From RUG11247 sp045649485 (GTDB lineage: Bacteria > Bacillota > Clostridia > Christensenellales > Aristaeellaceae), in assembly GCA_045649485.1 (NCBI GenBank), contig JAZRPZ010000063.1, positions 3,544-67,543 of the forward strand: a stretch of 64,000 nucleotides of DNA, read 5' to 3'. Shown in pieces: positions 52,001-60,592 of this stretch (positions are counted from its first letter, which is position 1; each line of letters opens with the position of its first letter). The notes beneath the pieces were generated by a model. The model ran no database searches and was not told the DNA's origin. It worked only from the letters and a program-made list of their open reading frames with translations. Both the position numbers and the translations under genes were made by a program.

Positions 52001-53077
52001 ATGAATCATGGAAATATCTGCATAAGACCCAAGGAAGATATATTCGGTTATTTTGCATGGCCGTCCATTGCACGCTTGGACAACGGCACTCTGGTCGTCG
52101 GTGCGTCCGGTCTCAGGCACAGCCACGTTTGCCCCTGGGGCAAGACCACGCTGTTTTACAGCTATGACAACGGCGAAACATGGACCGAGCCTGTTGTAAT
52201 TCACGATTCGCCGCTTGATGACCGCGACGTTGGCGTTGTGAATCTTGGCGGAGACGACATTCTTGTAACTTGGTTTACGTCCGACCCGCGCCAGTACGTG
52301 GATACTTTCGAAAGAGATTTTGCGCCCGACGTAAAGGAGCGCATGCGCGCACGCATCAGCACTCTGGACGATGACCTGAAGAAGAAGTATGTCGGCAGCT
52401 GGACCCGCATCAGTCACGACGGCGGCAAGACCTGGTCCAAGCCCCGCAGCTGCCCCGTCAATTCTCCCCATGGTCCCATCGTGCTGCGGGACGGTACTCT
52501 GTTCTATCTCGGCAAGCAGTTCCCCGTATACGGCGTATATCCCAACGGCGACATTCAGGCTGCAATAAGCCGCGATCAGGGCGAGACATGGGAACTTCTC
52601 GGCTGCTGTCCGCTGCCCGGTGATTTCACAGTCAAGGATGTGCATGAACCTCATGTTTGCGAGATGCCCGACGGCAGACTGGTCGGTCACATCCGCGTTG
52701 AGAACGATGTGAACGGTATCGCCATATGGCAGAGCGAATCCACCGATGGAGGCAAGACCTGGAGCAAACCTTTCCGCGTGCCTGTTGACGGCACTCCGCC
52801 GCATCTGCTTCACCATTCAAGCGGCGCGCTCATTTGCGTATACGGCTACCGCATGGATCCCTACGGTCAGCGCGCAGTTATAAGCCTTGATGAAGGACGC
52901 ACCTGGACCCATCATGTAGTGCTGCGCGACGACGGACCCAACTGGGACCTTGGTTATCCCGCAACGGTTGAACTGGCTGACGGCAGCCTTTTCACCATAT
53001 ACTATCAGGTCGCGAATCCCGGCGACCCCGTTGGAATCATGTACACCCGCTGGAATCTTCCCGAAAACCTGGAATAA
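52001..53077 (+). CDS. BNR/Asp-box sialidase-like protein
   Basis: A 358-aa beta-propeller with five Asp-boxes (S-x-D-x-G-x-T-W): SYDNGETW, SHDGGKTW, SRDQGETW, STDGGKTW and SLDEGRTW. There is no signal peptide, unlike most secreted sialidases, so a cytoplasmic glycosidase or a related exo-acting enzyme is more likely. The Arg triad of true sialidases cannot be assigned with confidence. Possible ATG at 52001 with GGGGGCG upstream. It lies directly after structured element copy 2. Confidence 0.82.
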   Translation: MNHGNICIRPKEDIFGYFAWPSIARLDNGTLVVGASGLRHSHVCPWGKTTLFYSYDNGETWTEPVVIHDSPLDDRDVGVVNLGGDDILVTWFTSDPRQYVDTFERDFAPDVKERMRARISTLDDDLKKKYVGSWTRISHDGGKTWSKPRSCPVNSPHGPIVLRDGTLFYLGKQFPVYGVYPNGDIQAAISRDQGETWELLGCCPLPGDFTVKDVHEPHVCEMPDGRLVGHIRVENDVNGIAIWQSESTDGGKTWSKPFRVPVDGTPPHLLHHSSGALICVYGYRMDPYGQRAVISLDEGRTWTHHVVLRDDGPNWDLGYPATVELADGSLFTIYYQVANPGDPVGIMYTRWNLPENLE

Positions 53078-53193
53078 ACTTTCTTAGCTATGCGTTAGCA
53101 GGTCAATACCCTTTCTTTTCAGCGTCTTAGCGGCGTTTTGCATTATACTTTTATCCGGAGGCGCAATCAGGCGCACACCGGAGGAGGGTATTT

Positions 53194-53361
53194 ATGCACA
53201 GCGAAGCATATATCGAAGCACGCAAAGAATTCATCAATTGTCTGCTTATGTCCATTATCGGTCTGGGAGTGCCGATATTCATCGCATTCTCCGAATGGTA
53301 TCCCATCATGCGCAGAGAAAAGCGCAAGGAAAAGCAGCTGACCGGTGACACAGCAGCATAA
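53194..53361 (+). CDS. 55-aa single-pass membrane protein
   Basis: A short ORF (MHSEAYIEARKEFINCLLMS..., ending ...KQLTGDTAA) with one hydrophobic helix at ~16-36 followed by a basic segment (MRREKRKEKQ), so the C terminus is probably inside. GGAGGAGGG lies 5 nt before the ATG, a TATACT box is upstream, and a terminator follows. This makes it a likely real small gene of unknown function. Confidence 0.6.
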   Translation: MHSEAYIEARKEFINCLLMSIIGLGVPIFIAFSEWYPIMRREKRKEKQLTGDTAA

Positions 53362-53364
53362 ATT

Positions 53365-53396
53365 AAGAGAGCCGTATTGATGCGGCTCTCTTTTCT
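53365..53396 (+). terminator. Terminator after the 55-aa gene
   Basis: Stem AAGAGAGCCG/CGGCTCTCTT with T-rich tail. Confidence 0.85.
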
Positions 53397-53446
53397 TATA
53401 CATCCGCGTGTGCTATAATATTCAAAAACATCCGGAGGCACAATAT

Positions 53447-54151
53447 ATGTTCAAAAACAAAGTTGCCGTTGTTACCGGCGGCGCAAGAGGCATCGGCAAA
53501 GCGATAGCAGAAACCTTTGCCGCGGAAGGCGCCACGGTTTGCATAATAGACAAGCTTGACAACCCCTATTTCACCGGCGACCTTGCCGACGAAAAGACTC
53601 TCGAAGCCTTTGCCGAAAAGGTCATTTCCGAATACGGTCACGTTGATTATCTCATCAACAACGCCATGCAGTCCATGGGCGGAATCGACACCTGCTCTTA
53701 CGAAGATTTCAACTATGCGCTGCGCATCGGTGTGACCGCGCCTTACTATCTCACGAAGCTGTTCATGCCCCATTTTGCTCCCGGCGCGGCTATCGTGAAT
53801 ATCTCCTCCTCCCGCGACCGCATGAGTCAGCCCCATACCGAAAGCTACACCGCCGCAAAGGGCGGCATCGCGGCACTCACCCATGCGCTCGCGGCAAGTC
53901 TCGCAGGCAAGGTGCGCGTGAATTCCATATCTCCCGGCTGGATAGACACCGCCTATACTGTGTACGAAGGCCCCGACGCTACTCAGCAGCCCGCCGGACG
54001 TGTGGGCAACCCAATGGACATCGCCAACATGGTTATATTCCTCTGCTCCGATAAGGCAGGATTCATAACCGGCGAAAACATCGCAATCGACGGCGGCATG
54101 ACCAAGCTTATGATTTATCACGGCGACCACGGCTGGACGCTGAACGAATAA
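53447..54151 (+). CDS. Short-chain dehydrogenase/reductase
   Basis: A 234-aa SDR: TGGARGIGKAIAE, NNAMQ, catalytic ISSSRDRM and YTAAKGG, and the C-terminal IDGGMTKLMIYHGDHGW. IIDKLDN with Asp after beta2 suggests NAD(H). CGGAGG lies 7 nt before the ATG and TATAAT about 30 nt upstream. Likely cotranscribed with the M55 gene 23 nt downstream. Confidence 0.88.
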   Translation: MFKNKVAVVTGGARGIGKAIAETFAAEGATVCIIDKLDNPYFTGDLADEKTLEAFAEKVISEYGHVDYLINNAMQSMGGIDTCSYEDFNYALRIGVTAPYYLTKLFMPHFAPGAAIVNISSSRDRMSQPHTESYTAAKGGIAALTHALAASLAGKVRVNSISPGWIDTAYTVYEGPDATQQPAGRVGNPMDIANMVIFLCSDKAGFITGENIAIDGGMTKLMIYHGDHGWTLNE

Positions 54152-54174
54152 TCCACACGAAAGGTATCATTAAA

Positions 54175-54975
54175 ATGAAAAAGTTCTACATATCTTCTGA
54201 TATAGAAGGCACCTGCGGCATCGTCTGCTGGGACGAGACCGAATACGGCAATCCCCGTTACCCCTACTTTGCAAAACAGATGAGCCGCGAAGTTGCCGCC
54301 GCCTGTGAAGGTGCGCTGGCTGCCGGCGCAGAGGATGTGCTGGTGCGCGATGCTCACGATTCCGCACGCAATATCGATCCCTCCCTGCTGCCTGAAGCAG
54401 CACGCATCTTCCGCAACTGGGAGCGTCATCCATTCGCTATGATGAGCGGCATCGACGAAAGCTTCGCCGGCGTTATATTCACCGGCTATCATTCCGGTGT
54501 GGGCATGGAGACCAATCCCCTCTCCCACACCATGAATACCCGCAATGTATCCGTTCTTCTCAACGGCGAGCCATGCCCCGAATTGTACATGAACTGTCTG
54601 ACCGCCGCATATGTGGGAGTGCCCATTGCCTGCGTTACCGGCGACAAGGGCATCTGCGAATGGATAGAAAAGAAGATCCCCGGAATCACCACCGTGCCCG
54701 TTATCGAAGGCATTGGCAACGGCTCTGTCTCCATCCATCCCGACCTTGCGGTTAAGCGCATCCGCGCCGCCGTCGAAAAGACCGCATCTGCTGACCTCTC
54801 CGCGAACATGTTCCCCATGCCCAAACACTTCAAGTTCGAAGTGACCTACCGCGAGCATTCCCGTGCCCGCAGCGCCTCCTTCTACCCCGGCTGCGTACAG
54901 ACCGGTCCCTACACCGCCTGCTACGAATCCGACGACTGGATGGATGTGCTGAAGTTTATCCACTGGGTGCTGTGA
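54175..54975 (+). CDS. M55 family D-aminopeptidase (DppA-like), second copy
   Basis: A 266-aa M55 peptidase: SSDIEGTCGI (Asp and Glu ligands), VRDAHDSARN, TGYHSGVGM, SHTMNTRN, and GEPCPELYMN with the later Glu. Only distantly similar to the copy at 21046, so not a recent duplicate. Its partner is an SDR, not the MBL/GDPD pair. A palindromic repeat follows the stop codon. Confidence 0.9.
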   Translation: MKKFYISSDIEGTCGIVCWDETEYGNPRYPYFAKQMSREVAAACEGALAAGAEDVLVRDAHDSARNIDPSLLPEAARIFRNWERHPFAMMSGIDESFAGVIFTGYHSGVGMETNPLSHTMNTRNVSVLLNGEPCPELYMNCLTAAYVGVPIACVTGDKGICEWIEKKIPGITTVPVIEGIGNGSVSIHPDLAVKRIRAAVEKTASADLSANMFPMPKHFKFEVTYREHSRARSASFYPGCVQTGPYTACYESDDWMDVLKFIHWVL

Positions 54976-54988
54976 ATAAGAAACGCGC

Positions 54989-55040
54989 AGGGGCGCTGCC
55001 CCTACCCCCGCCAAAGGGACAATAGTCCCTTTGGAAACCC
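54989..55040 (+). repeat. Palindromic double-hairpin repeat, copy B
   Basis: AGGGGC/GCCCCT, a C-rich linker and CCAAAGGGAC/GTCCCTTTGG, then AAACCC, with the same order and spacing as 2658-2715. The outer bases of the second stem differ (CCAA/TTGG against CTTA/TAAG) but still pair. A further hairpin, CATCCTGCCCTT/AAGGGCAGGATG (55079-55108), follows as in copy A. Confidence 0.75.
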
Positions 55041-55116
55041 TTTGCTTAGGGAAGGGAATAAATTTAATACACTGTCTGCATCCTGCCCTTGGAAGGAAGG
55101 GCAGGATGGGTCATTT

Positions 55117-55162
55117 ACAAAAAGAAGCCATCCCGTTTTCATTTGGGATGGCTTCTTTTTAT
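55117..55162. terminator. Bidirectional terminator M55 / trmD
   Basis: Stem AAAAAGAAGCCATCCC/GGGATGGCTTCTTTTT. Confidence 0.92.
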
Positions 55163-55905
55163 TCGGGACTTTCTTCGGTTTTCTGCTTAAGAAGTTCCAG
55201 ATACTCCTTATCTTTTTTGGTAAGGGGCGCAGTTTCCAGCAGGTCGGGACGATTCTTCAGAGTGATCTCCAGAGATTTTTCACGCTGCCACTTAAGGATA
55301 TTGGCGTGGTGACCGCTGAGCAGTACCTCGGGCGCCTCCATGCCGCGGAATTCGCGGGGACGGGTATACTGGGGATATTCCAGAAGGCCGGTAGTAAAGC
55401 TTTCATCCTCTGCGGATTCGCCGGAACCCAGCACGCCGGGGATGAGGCGGGAAACGGAATCGATGACCACCAGTGCCGCCAGCTCACCGCCGGTGAGCAC
55501 ATAATCGCCGATGGACAGTTCCTCATCGATGCACATATCCAGCGCGCGCTGATCAACGCCTTCATAATGACCGCAAAGGATCATCAGTTCATCGTACTGA
55601 GCCAGCTCTTCAACGATCTTCTGATCGAGCCTGCGTCCGCGGGGAGACATATAAATGCGCCTTCCCTTGAAGCCTTCGGAGGTATTTGCCTCGAATGCAT
55701 CAACGATGGGCTGAGCCAGCATAACCATGCCTGCGCCGCCGCCGAAGGGATAATCATCGGTATTCTTATGCTTATTGGTGGCATATTCACGGATATCGAT
55801 GAGTTCCACCTCGAGATGACCTGCCTCAATGGCGCGTCCCAGAATACTTTCGGAGACCATAGGTCTGAGCATCTCGGGGAATATGGTGAATACCTTAATC
55901 TTCAT
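55159..55905 (-). CDS. trmD: tRNA (guanine-37-N1) methyltransferase
   Basis: 248 aa. Methylates G37 of tRNAs reading CNN codons with SAM. MKIKVFTIFPEML starts the protein; DDYPFGGGAGMVM, LCGHYEGVDQR, the SAM knot motif EELSIGDYVLTGGELAA, and LEYPQYTRPREFRG follow, all canonical. Start at 55905; overlaps the end of rimM by 11 nt. Last gene of the transcript. Confidence 0.97.
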   Translation of the reverse strand: MKIKVFTIFPEMLRPMVSESILGRAIEAGHLEVELIDIREYATNKHKNTDDYPFGGGAGMVMLAQPIVDAFEANTSEGFKGRRIYMSPRGRRLDQKIVEELAQYDELMILCGHYEGVDQRALDMCIDEELSIGDYVLTGGELAALVVIDSVSRLIPGVLGSGESAEDESFTTGLLEYPQYTRPREFRGMEAPEVLLSGHHANILKWQREKSLEITLKNRPDLLETAPLTKKDKEYLELLKQKTEESPE

Positions 55906-56434
55906 CGCTGTACACCGCCACCTCGGCCATGCGTTCGGCAACCAGAGTAATGGTGCCGCCGTCCACGTCCACTTCCTTTACTACGCTGATCAGCGCAGGA
56001 ACCAGCACTTCGCCGCGGGGACCGCCGGTGAAAACATACACATCGTTTCCGCCGGGCTGCAGTACGTCCACAAGCTTGCCGATATAGTTGCCCTGATCAT
56101 CGCGGCCTTCAAGACCTACGAGGTCTACGATAAGGTTTTCGTCCTCGGTCAGCTCAACGATATTATCGCGGTCGACATACAGGAATTCGCCGCGCAGCTT
56201 TTCGGCTTCGTTGCGGTCGGTAATATCGTTCACGATGAGGAAAACGCCTTCGCCATCGGGAGAGACGCGGTTGACCTTCAGCTTCACGGGCACATACTTA
56301 TCGCCGCGCTTGAAGTATGCTTCTTCCATATCCTCGAAACGCCAGGGATCGCAGGTAATGGGACGCACCTTGACTTCGCCGCGAACGCCCTGAGGCTTCA
56401 CGATCTCGCCGATCATAATAAATTCTGCTTTCAT
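55895..56434 (-). CDS. rimM: Ribosome maturation factor RimM
   Basis: 179 aa, needed for 30S head assembly; binds S19. N-terminal RimM domain (MIGEIVKPQGVRGEVKVRPITCDPWRF) and C-terminal PRC-barrel (GNYIGKLVDVLQPGGNDVYVF, VLVPALISVVKEVD). It sits before trmD as in most bacteria, but downstream of an unrelated EEP gene instead of khpA. Confidence 0.96.
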   Translation of the reverse strand: MKAEFIMIGEIVKPQGVRGEVKVRPITCDPWRFEDMEEAYFKRGDKYVPVKLKVNRVSPDGEGVFLIVNDITDRNEAEKLRGEFLYVDRDNIVELTEDENLIVDLVGLEGRDDQGNYIGKLVDVLQPGGNDVYVFTGGPRGEVLVPALISVVKEVDVDGGTITLVAERMAEVAVYSDED

Positions 56435-56437
56435 TTT

Positions 56438-57199
56438 TTACTCCATATCAAGCTCGATTGCGAGCGGGTAGTGGTCGGAAAGGTAGATTCCGTCGTATTT
56501 ATCGGTCCATGCTGCCAGTTCACCCTTCTGAACAAAGCCGTTGGACATGATGTAGTCTATCCTCTCATGATGTGCGGTGCCATAGCCGTGCCAGGTGGTG
56601 CCCATGCCCTCGGTATGGTCGGTAAGCGCCAGCTTCTTATCCTCAAGGAAGGTACGGATGGGGCCGGAAGTGGGATAATCATTCATATCGCCCATAAGCA
56701 CCATGGGGAGATTCCACTTATCCTTGCGTTCACCCATTATGCCGCACACAGCCTGCGCGCCCAGTACACGTGCCTTTTCGGATACGTGATCCAGATGGGT
56801 ATTGAACACATCAAATGGCTTGGCCTTGCCGAATTCACGCAGGGTAACGCGGGTCACGATGCGGGGGCAATCGGACTGTTCATCATAGCGGGAACCGGGA
56901 ATATAGGGCGTGGGAGAAAGCCACTCGGTCTCCAGACCGATGAGTTCGAACTTATCCTTGCGGAAAGCCACGGGACAATGTTCGTTCTCATAATCTGCGC
57001 CGCGGCCGCAGCCGACAACGGTATAATCAGTAAGATACTTACAGAGGAAATCGAATATTGCGGGCTGGACTTCCTGGAAGCCGATGATATCGGGCTTTTC
57101 CATGCCTATCTTCCAAAGGATACCGCCTGCCCTGTGATAAAACGAATTTATGCCGTCGCCGGTAAGCGCGCAACGGATATTAAAGGTAACAAATTTCAT
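56438..57199 (-). CDS. EEP-family hydrolase inserted before rimM
   Basis: 253 aa: MKFVTFNIRC, GFQEVQPAI with the catalytic Glu, FNTHLDHVSE, VLMGDMNDYPTSGP, RIDYIMSNG and SDHYPLAIEL with the base His. This is the endonuclease/exonuclease/phosphatase fold of unknown substrate. GGGAGG is 8 nt before the ATG at 57199. It lies 3 nt before rimM and has its own promoter and an upstream terminator, so rimM and trmD may be expressed from it. Confidence 0.88.
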   Translation of the reverse strand: MKFVTFNIRCALTGDGINSFYHRAGGILWKIGMEKPDIIGFQEVQPAIFDFLCKYLTDYTVVGCGRGADYENEHCPVAFRKDKFELIGLETEWLSPTPYIPGSRYDEQSDCPRIVTRVTLREFGKAKPFDVFNTHLDHVSEKARVLGAQAVCGIMGERKDKWNLPMVLMGDMNDYPTSGPIRTFLEDKKLALTDHTEGMGTTWHGYGTAHHERIDYIMSNGFVQKGELAAWTDKYDGIYLSDHYPLAIELDME

Positions 57200-57236
57200 A
57201 GTCTTTGCCTCCCTGTTGTGCATAACATCCGTATAT

Positions 57237-57266
57237 ATAATACCACCCTTTGCGCAGCGGTGGCAA
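57237..57266 (-). promoter_or_regulatory. Promoter of the EEP-rimM-trmD unit
   Basis: Minus-strand TTGCCA (57261-57266) and TATTAT (57237-57242), 18-nt spacer. Confidence 0.55.
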
Positions 57267-57334
57267 GCACAATTTCCAAAAGAAGCAAATAACGATGCCC
57301 GCAGCAACGCCTGTCAGACAGTTTTTGGGCAAAT

Positions 57335-57374
57335 AAATTGCCCGGCGGGGCTGGTGCCTCACCGGGCGATTTAT
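57335..57374 (-). terminator. Terminator after khpA
   Basis: Stem GCCCGG/CCGGGC with AT-rich arms (AAAT/ATTT) and a T-rich tail on the minus strand. It separates khpA from the EEP gene. Confidence 0.7.
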
Positions 57375-57375
57375 A

Positions 57376-57603
57376 TCAGATGATCTCAACGAAAACAGGC
57401 TTCTCGCTGTTGGCAGAGGCTGCCTTAACTACGGTGCGGATCGCCTTGGCGATACGACCCTGACGGCCGATCACCTTACCCATATCGTCGGGATCCACGC
57501 GCAGTTCGATGTTGATCCTCTCTTCTTCGACCACTTCGCGTACATCTACTGCTTCGGGCTTCTCAACCAGAGAGCAGGCGATGAACTTCACCAGTTCAAC
57601 CAT
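57376..57603 (-). CDS. khpA: KH-domain RNA-binding protein KhpA
   Basis: 75 aa with a single KH domain. VDPDDMGKVIGRQGRIAKAIRTVVKA holds the GxxG RNA-binding loop. It partners KhpB/Jag in small-RNA binding and cell-size control in Gram-positives. It starts 1 nt after rpsP, its usual position. Confidence 0.95.
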   Translation of the reverse strand: MVELVKFIACSLVEKPEAVDVREVVEEERINIELRVDPDDMGKVIGRQGRIAKAIRTVVKAASANSEKPVFVEII

Positions 57604-57604
57604 C

Positions 57605-57844
57605 TTACAGGATGCCGCCCTTCTTGAGCAGGCCGCGAACGGTGTCGGTGGGCTGAGCGCCGTTGGCGATCCAGTACTTAGCGCGCTCCTCGTCGATCTT
57701 CAGCTCAGCGGGCTGGGTCATGGGGTTGTAGTAGCCAACCTCTTCGATTGCACGGCTGTCACGGGCGCTGCGGCTGTCGATAACTACCAGACGATAGAAA
57801 GGCATCTTCTTCATACCCATTCTCTTAAGACGAATCTTGACCAT
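57605..57844 (-). CDS. rpsP: 30S ribosomal protein S16
   Basis: 79 aa: MVKIRLKRMGMKKMPFYRLV, VIDSRSARDSRAIEEVGYYNP, and AKYWIANGAQPTDTVRGLLKKGG are the canonical S16 sequence. GGGAGG precedes the ATG. It lies between ffh and khpA. Confidence 0.98.
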   Translation of the reverse strand: MVKIRLKRMGMKKMPFYRLVVIDSRSARDSRAIEEVGYYNPMTQPAELKIDEERAKYWIANGAQPTDTVRGLLKKGGIL

Positions 57845-57915
57845 TTTGATTTCCTCCCGAATATGTGTTGTAATGTTGGTTATATAATTACGGGTGTTCC
57901 CGGAATTACTTGAAA

Positions 57916-59265
57916 TTATCTGCCGAACTTGAAGGGCATGCGCAGCTTGCCGCGCTTACCGCCCATGGCGCCCATCATCTGCTTCATCATGGTACGCGCC
58001 TGTTCGAACTGCTTGAGCAGCTGGTTTACTTCCTGAACGGTAGTGCCGCTGCCCGCCGCGATACGACGCTTGCGGCTGGCGTTGAGGATGTCCGGATTGC
58101 GGCGCTCCATGCGGGTCATGGAACGGATGATGGCCTGGGTCTTGCCCTGTGCCTTCTTCATCTTATCCTCGTCGATATCCTCTTCCTTGATCTTGCCGGC
58201 GAGACCGGGGATCATGTTCAGAATATCCTTTATGGAACCCATCTTGTCCATCTGACCCATCTGCTCCAGATAATCCTCCAGAGTGAAGGTATTGGTGCGC
58301 ATCTTGCGGGTCAGGTCGATGGCCTGCTGCTCATCGAATGTATCCTGTGCCTTTTCGATGAGGGTCATCACGTCGCCCATGCCCAGTATGCGGCTGGCCA
58401 TGCGGTCGGGATGGAAGGGCTCGATGTCGGTGAGCTTTTCGCCGATACCGGAGAACTTGATGGGCTTGCCGGTTACGGCACGAACGGAGATCGCAGCACC
58501 GCCGCGGGTATCGCCGTCCAGCTTGGTGAGGATTACACCGTCAACGCCGAGGTTGGAATTGAAAGTCTCGGCAACGGTGACTGCGTCCTGACCGGTCATA
58601 GCGTCTACGACCAGCAGAATTTCCTGAGGCTTTACTGCAGCCTTTACATCGCGCAGCTCCTGCATCAGTGCTTCGTCAATGTGCAGACGGCCTGCGGTAT
58701 CGATGATGACCGGATCGCGTCCGTAGTAGCGGGCGTGCTCGATGGCAGCCTTTGCTATCTCAACGGGATCGCCCTGTCCGCGCTCGAATACCTCTACGCC
58801 TACCTGTTCGCCTACGACCTGCAGCTGCTTGATTGCAGCGGGGCGGTAAACGTCACAGGCGACCAGAAGGGGCTTCTTGCCGTCCTTCTTTATCATGTTG
58901 CCAAGCTTGGCGCACATGGTGGTCTTACCTGCACCCTGCAGACCGCAGAGCATATAGACCGTGGGAGCCTGAGAAGAGTGGGTGAGCCTTGCGTTCACGC
59001 CGCCCATCAGACCGGTAAGCTCCTCATTTACGATCTTGATTACCTGCTGCGCGGGAGTGAGGGATTCAAGAATCTCCTGACCCACAGTGCGCTCGGTAAC
59101 GGTCTTTATGAAATCTTTTACTACCTTATAGTTTACGTCCGCTTCCAGCAGCGCCAGGCGGACCTCTTTCATCGCGGCCTTTACGTCAGCCTCGTTCAGC
59201 TTACCGCGGCCGGAGAGTTTTTTAAACGCATTTTGAAGTTTGTCGGTAAGTCCTTCAAACGCCAT
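57916..59265 (-). CDS. ffh: Signal recognition particle protein Ffh
   Basis: 449 aa, the GTPase that targets nascent membrane proteins with 4.5S RNA to FtsY. N domain (~1-85), G domain with GLQGAGKTTMCAKL, DVYRPAAIKQL, DTAGRLHID and TKLDGDTRGG, and M domain (~300-449) with RIAAGSGTTVQEVNQLLKQF. Length normal. It follows ylxM. Confidence 0.98.
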   Translation of the reverse strand: MAFEGLTDKLQNAFKKLSGRGKLNEADVKAAMKEVRLALLEADVNYKVVKDFIKTVTERTVGQEILESLTPAQQVIKIVNEELTGLMGGVNARLTHSSQAPTVYMLCGLQGAGKTTMCAKLGNMIKKDGKKPLLVACDVYRPAAIKQLQVVGEQVGVEVFERGQGDPVEIAKAAIEHARYYGRDPVIIDTAGRLHIDEALMQELRDVKAAVKPQEILLVVDAMTGQDAVTVAETFNSNLGVDGVILTKLDGDTRGGAAISVRAVTGKPIKFSGIGEKLTDIEPFHPDRMASRILGMGDVMTLIEKAQDTFDEQQAIDLTRKMRTNTFTLEDYLEQMGQMDKMGSIKDILNMIPGLAGKIKEEDIDEDKMKKAQGKTQAIIRSMTRMERRNPDILNASRKRRIAAGSGTTVQEVNQLLKQFEQARTMMKQMMGAMGGKRGKLRMPFKFGR

Positions 59266-59278
59266 CGCCTGTCACCTC

Positions 59279-59629
59279 TCATAGCTCCGTCATTTTTTCG
59301 AGTGAGTGCTTTGCCTCTTCAAACCTGCCCGCTTCCAGCGATACGAGGCATTTCCTTGCCTCTTCCGCCATGCGGTCGTATCTGTCTATAAGACCAAGCT
59401 TTTCCTCATATTCGCTGAGCTGCTTTTCGGATTTGGTCACCGCGTCGTACACGCCCTGACGGGTCACCGGGTGTCCCCTGTCCGTCATAAGCTGCGCTAT
59501 CTCCTGCAGGGACATATCCTCTTCGCAGTAGAGCTGCATGATCTCCCTGCGGCGCTCGGTTATCAGCGGCCCGTAGAAATCCATAAGCCTGCCGATCTTT
59601 ATCCTCCTGCCCAGATCCCGATCATCCAT
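59279..59629 (-). CDS. ylxM: YlxM/UPF0122 HTH protein
   Basis: A 116-aa sigma-70-region-4-like HTH protein: RLMDFYGPLITERRREIMQLYCEEDMSLQEIAQLM, then GVYDAVTKSEKQL. In Gram-positives ylxM sits before ffh and its product modulates SRP. The ATG at 59629 has GGAGG upstream at a long distance (11 nt). Upstream in-frame codons are rejected because they precede the transcription start implied by the promoter. Confidence 0.93.
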   Translation of the reverse strand: MDDRDLGRRIKIGRLMDFYGPLITERRREIMQLYCEEDMSLQEIAQLMTDRGHPVTRQGVYDAVTKSEKQLSEYEEKLGLIDRYDRMAEEARKCLVSLEAGRFEEAKHSLEKMTEL

Positions 59630-59668
59630 TTTGCAACCGTCCTCCGTGTAAAGCCATTCAGCTTTACT

Positions 59669-59697
59669 ATTATAACCCGATACTGCCATACTGTCAA
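59669..59697 (-). promoter_or_regulatory. Promoter of ylxM-ffh-rpsP-khpA
   Basis: Minus-strand perfect TTGACA (59692-59697) and TATAAT (59669-59674), 17-nt spacer. From here to the tRNA promoter at 59851 I see no gene. Confidence 0.85.
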
Positions 59698-59850
59698 GTT
59701 AAGAAACTTTACAGCATGCCGTTTTACTCCTGTTTCTTTGTTATTTTAAATCGAATCCGCACAATGCGGCCGCCTTTTGCTGCAGCGGCAGCTCCATTTC
59801 CGAAAGATTTATCAAGCGTCCATATTGCATAAAAATATTTCAAAAAACTA

Positions 59851-59879
59851 TTGACACTTACAAACATTGGTGATATAAT
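59851..59879 (+). promoter_or_regulatory. Promoter of tRNA-Pro
   Basis: Perfect TTGACA (59851-59856), 17-nt spacer, TATAAT (59874-59879) as TGATATAAT. Confidence 0.9.
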
Positions 59880-59898
59880 ACTTTTTGTCGGTTGACGA

Positions 59899-59975
59899 CT
59901 GGGTGTGGCGCAGTTTGGTAGCGTGCTTGAATGGGGTTCAAGAGGCCGGAGGTTCGAATCCTCTCACCCAGACCA
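59899..59975 (+). tRNA. tRNA-Pro (GGG anticodon)
   Basis: 77 nt. Acceptor CTGGGTG/CACCCAG, anticodon stem CTTGA/TCAAG with loop ATGGGGT giving anticodon GGG, T loop TTCGAAT, encoded CCA. Confidence 0.95.
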
Positions 59976-59978
59976 ATA

Positions 59979-60010
59979 TCAGGAATCGCAAATGCGGTTC
60001 CTGATTTTTC
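59979..60010 (+). terminator. Terminator of tRNA-Pro
   Basis: Stem AGGAATCGCA/TGCGGTTCCT (one G-T pair) followed by T5. Confidence 0.8.
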
Positions 60011-60054
60011 TATACCCGGATAACGATCTCGACATTCAAAAGGAGTCAGCAGCC

Positions 60055-60588
60055 ATGAACAACGGATTCATGAAATATACAAATTCCTACAACTGGGGCT
60101 GGAAGATACTTTCCATTCTTATTGCAGCACTGCTTGCCTTCGCGCTTGTATGGGGATTATGCGGAAATTACATAGACTATGCGCGTCTTCCCGTATTTGC
60201 AATCATTCTGCTGCTTACGCTTATTCCCGCATTGCGCACAGGCAAATTCAGGCGCAGGCTTAAAGAAAGCAACATGACCGAAGAAGCAGAATCTGATTTT
60301 AATGATGCAATTGCATTCAGAAACGGCCGCCTGCGCATGGGCAAAAAGTGGATATACATAAAGGGCAAATGCCGCATGGTTGCCTACAGTGACATCAGGC
60401 AGGTATATCAGCACATCACCAAGCGTTATTTCATCGAAACCGAACGCGAACTGCGCTATGTAGATACTGACGGCAGGAAGCGCATCATGTGCCGCCTGGA
60501 ACTGCGCGGACGTTCCGATGAAGAAGTAAAGCAGATAGTCACCTTGATGCTCATAAACAATCCCACCATCAAAGTTGGATATAAATAA
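60055..60588 (+). CDS. Two-helix membrane protein, PH-like (YcxB-type)
   Basis: 177 aa. Two transmembrane helices (~13-32, ~40-57) are followed by a cytoplasmic beta-rich domain (IYIKGKCRMVAYSDIRQVYQHI, ELRYVDTDGRKRIMCRLELRG). This resembles bacterial membrane proteins with a PH-like C domain. Function unknown. AAAAGGAG is 9 nt before the ATG; a longer reading would begin inside the tRNA-Pro gene and is rejected. Confidence 0.75.
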   Translation: MNNGFMKYTNSYNWGWKILSILIAALLAFALVWGLCGNYIDYARLPVFAIILLLTLIPALRTGKFRRRLKESNMTEEAESDFNDAIAFRNGRLRMGKKWIYIKGKCRMVAYSDIRQVYQHITKRYFIETERELRYVDTDGRKRIMCRLELRGRSDEEVKQIVTLMLINNPTIKVGYK

Positions 60589-60592
60589 ACAC

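Noticed and set aside
59905..60054. Extension of the membrane protein gene into tRNA-Pro
   Set aside because: The extra codons overlap the tRNA and its terminator; AAAAGGAG supports the ATG at 60055.
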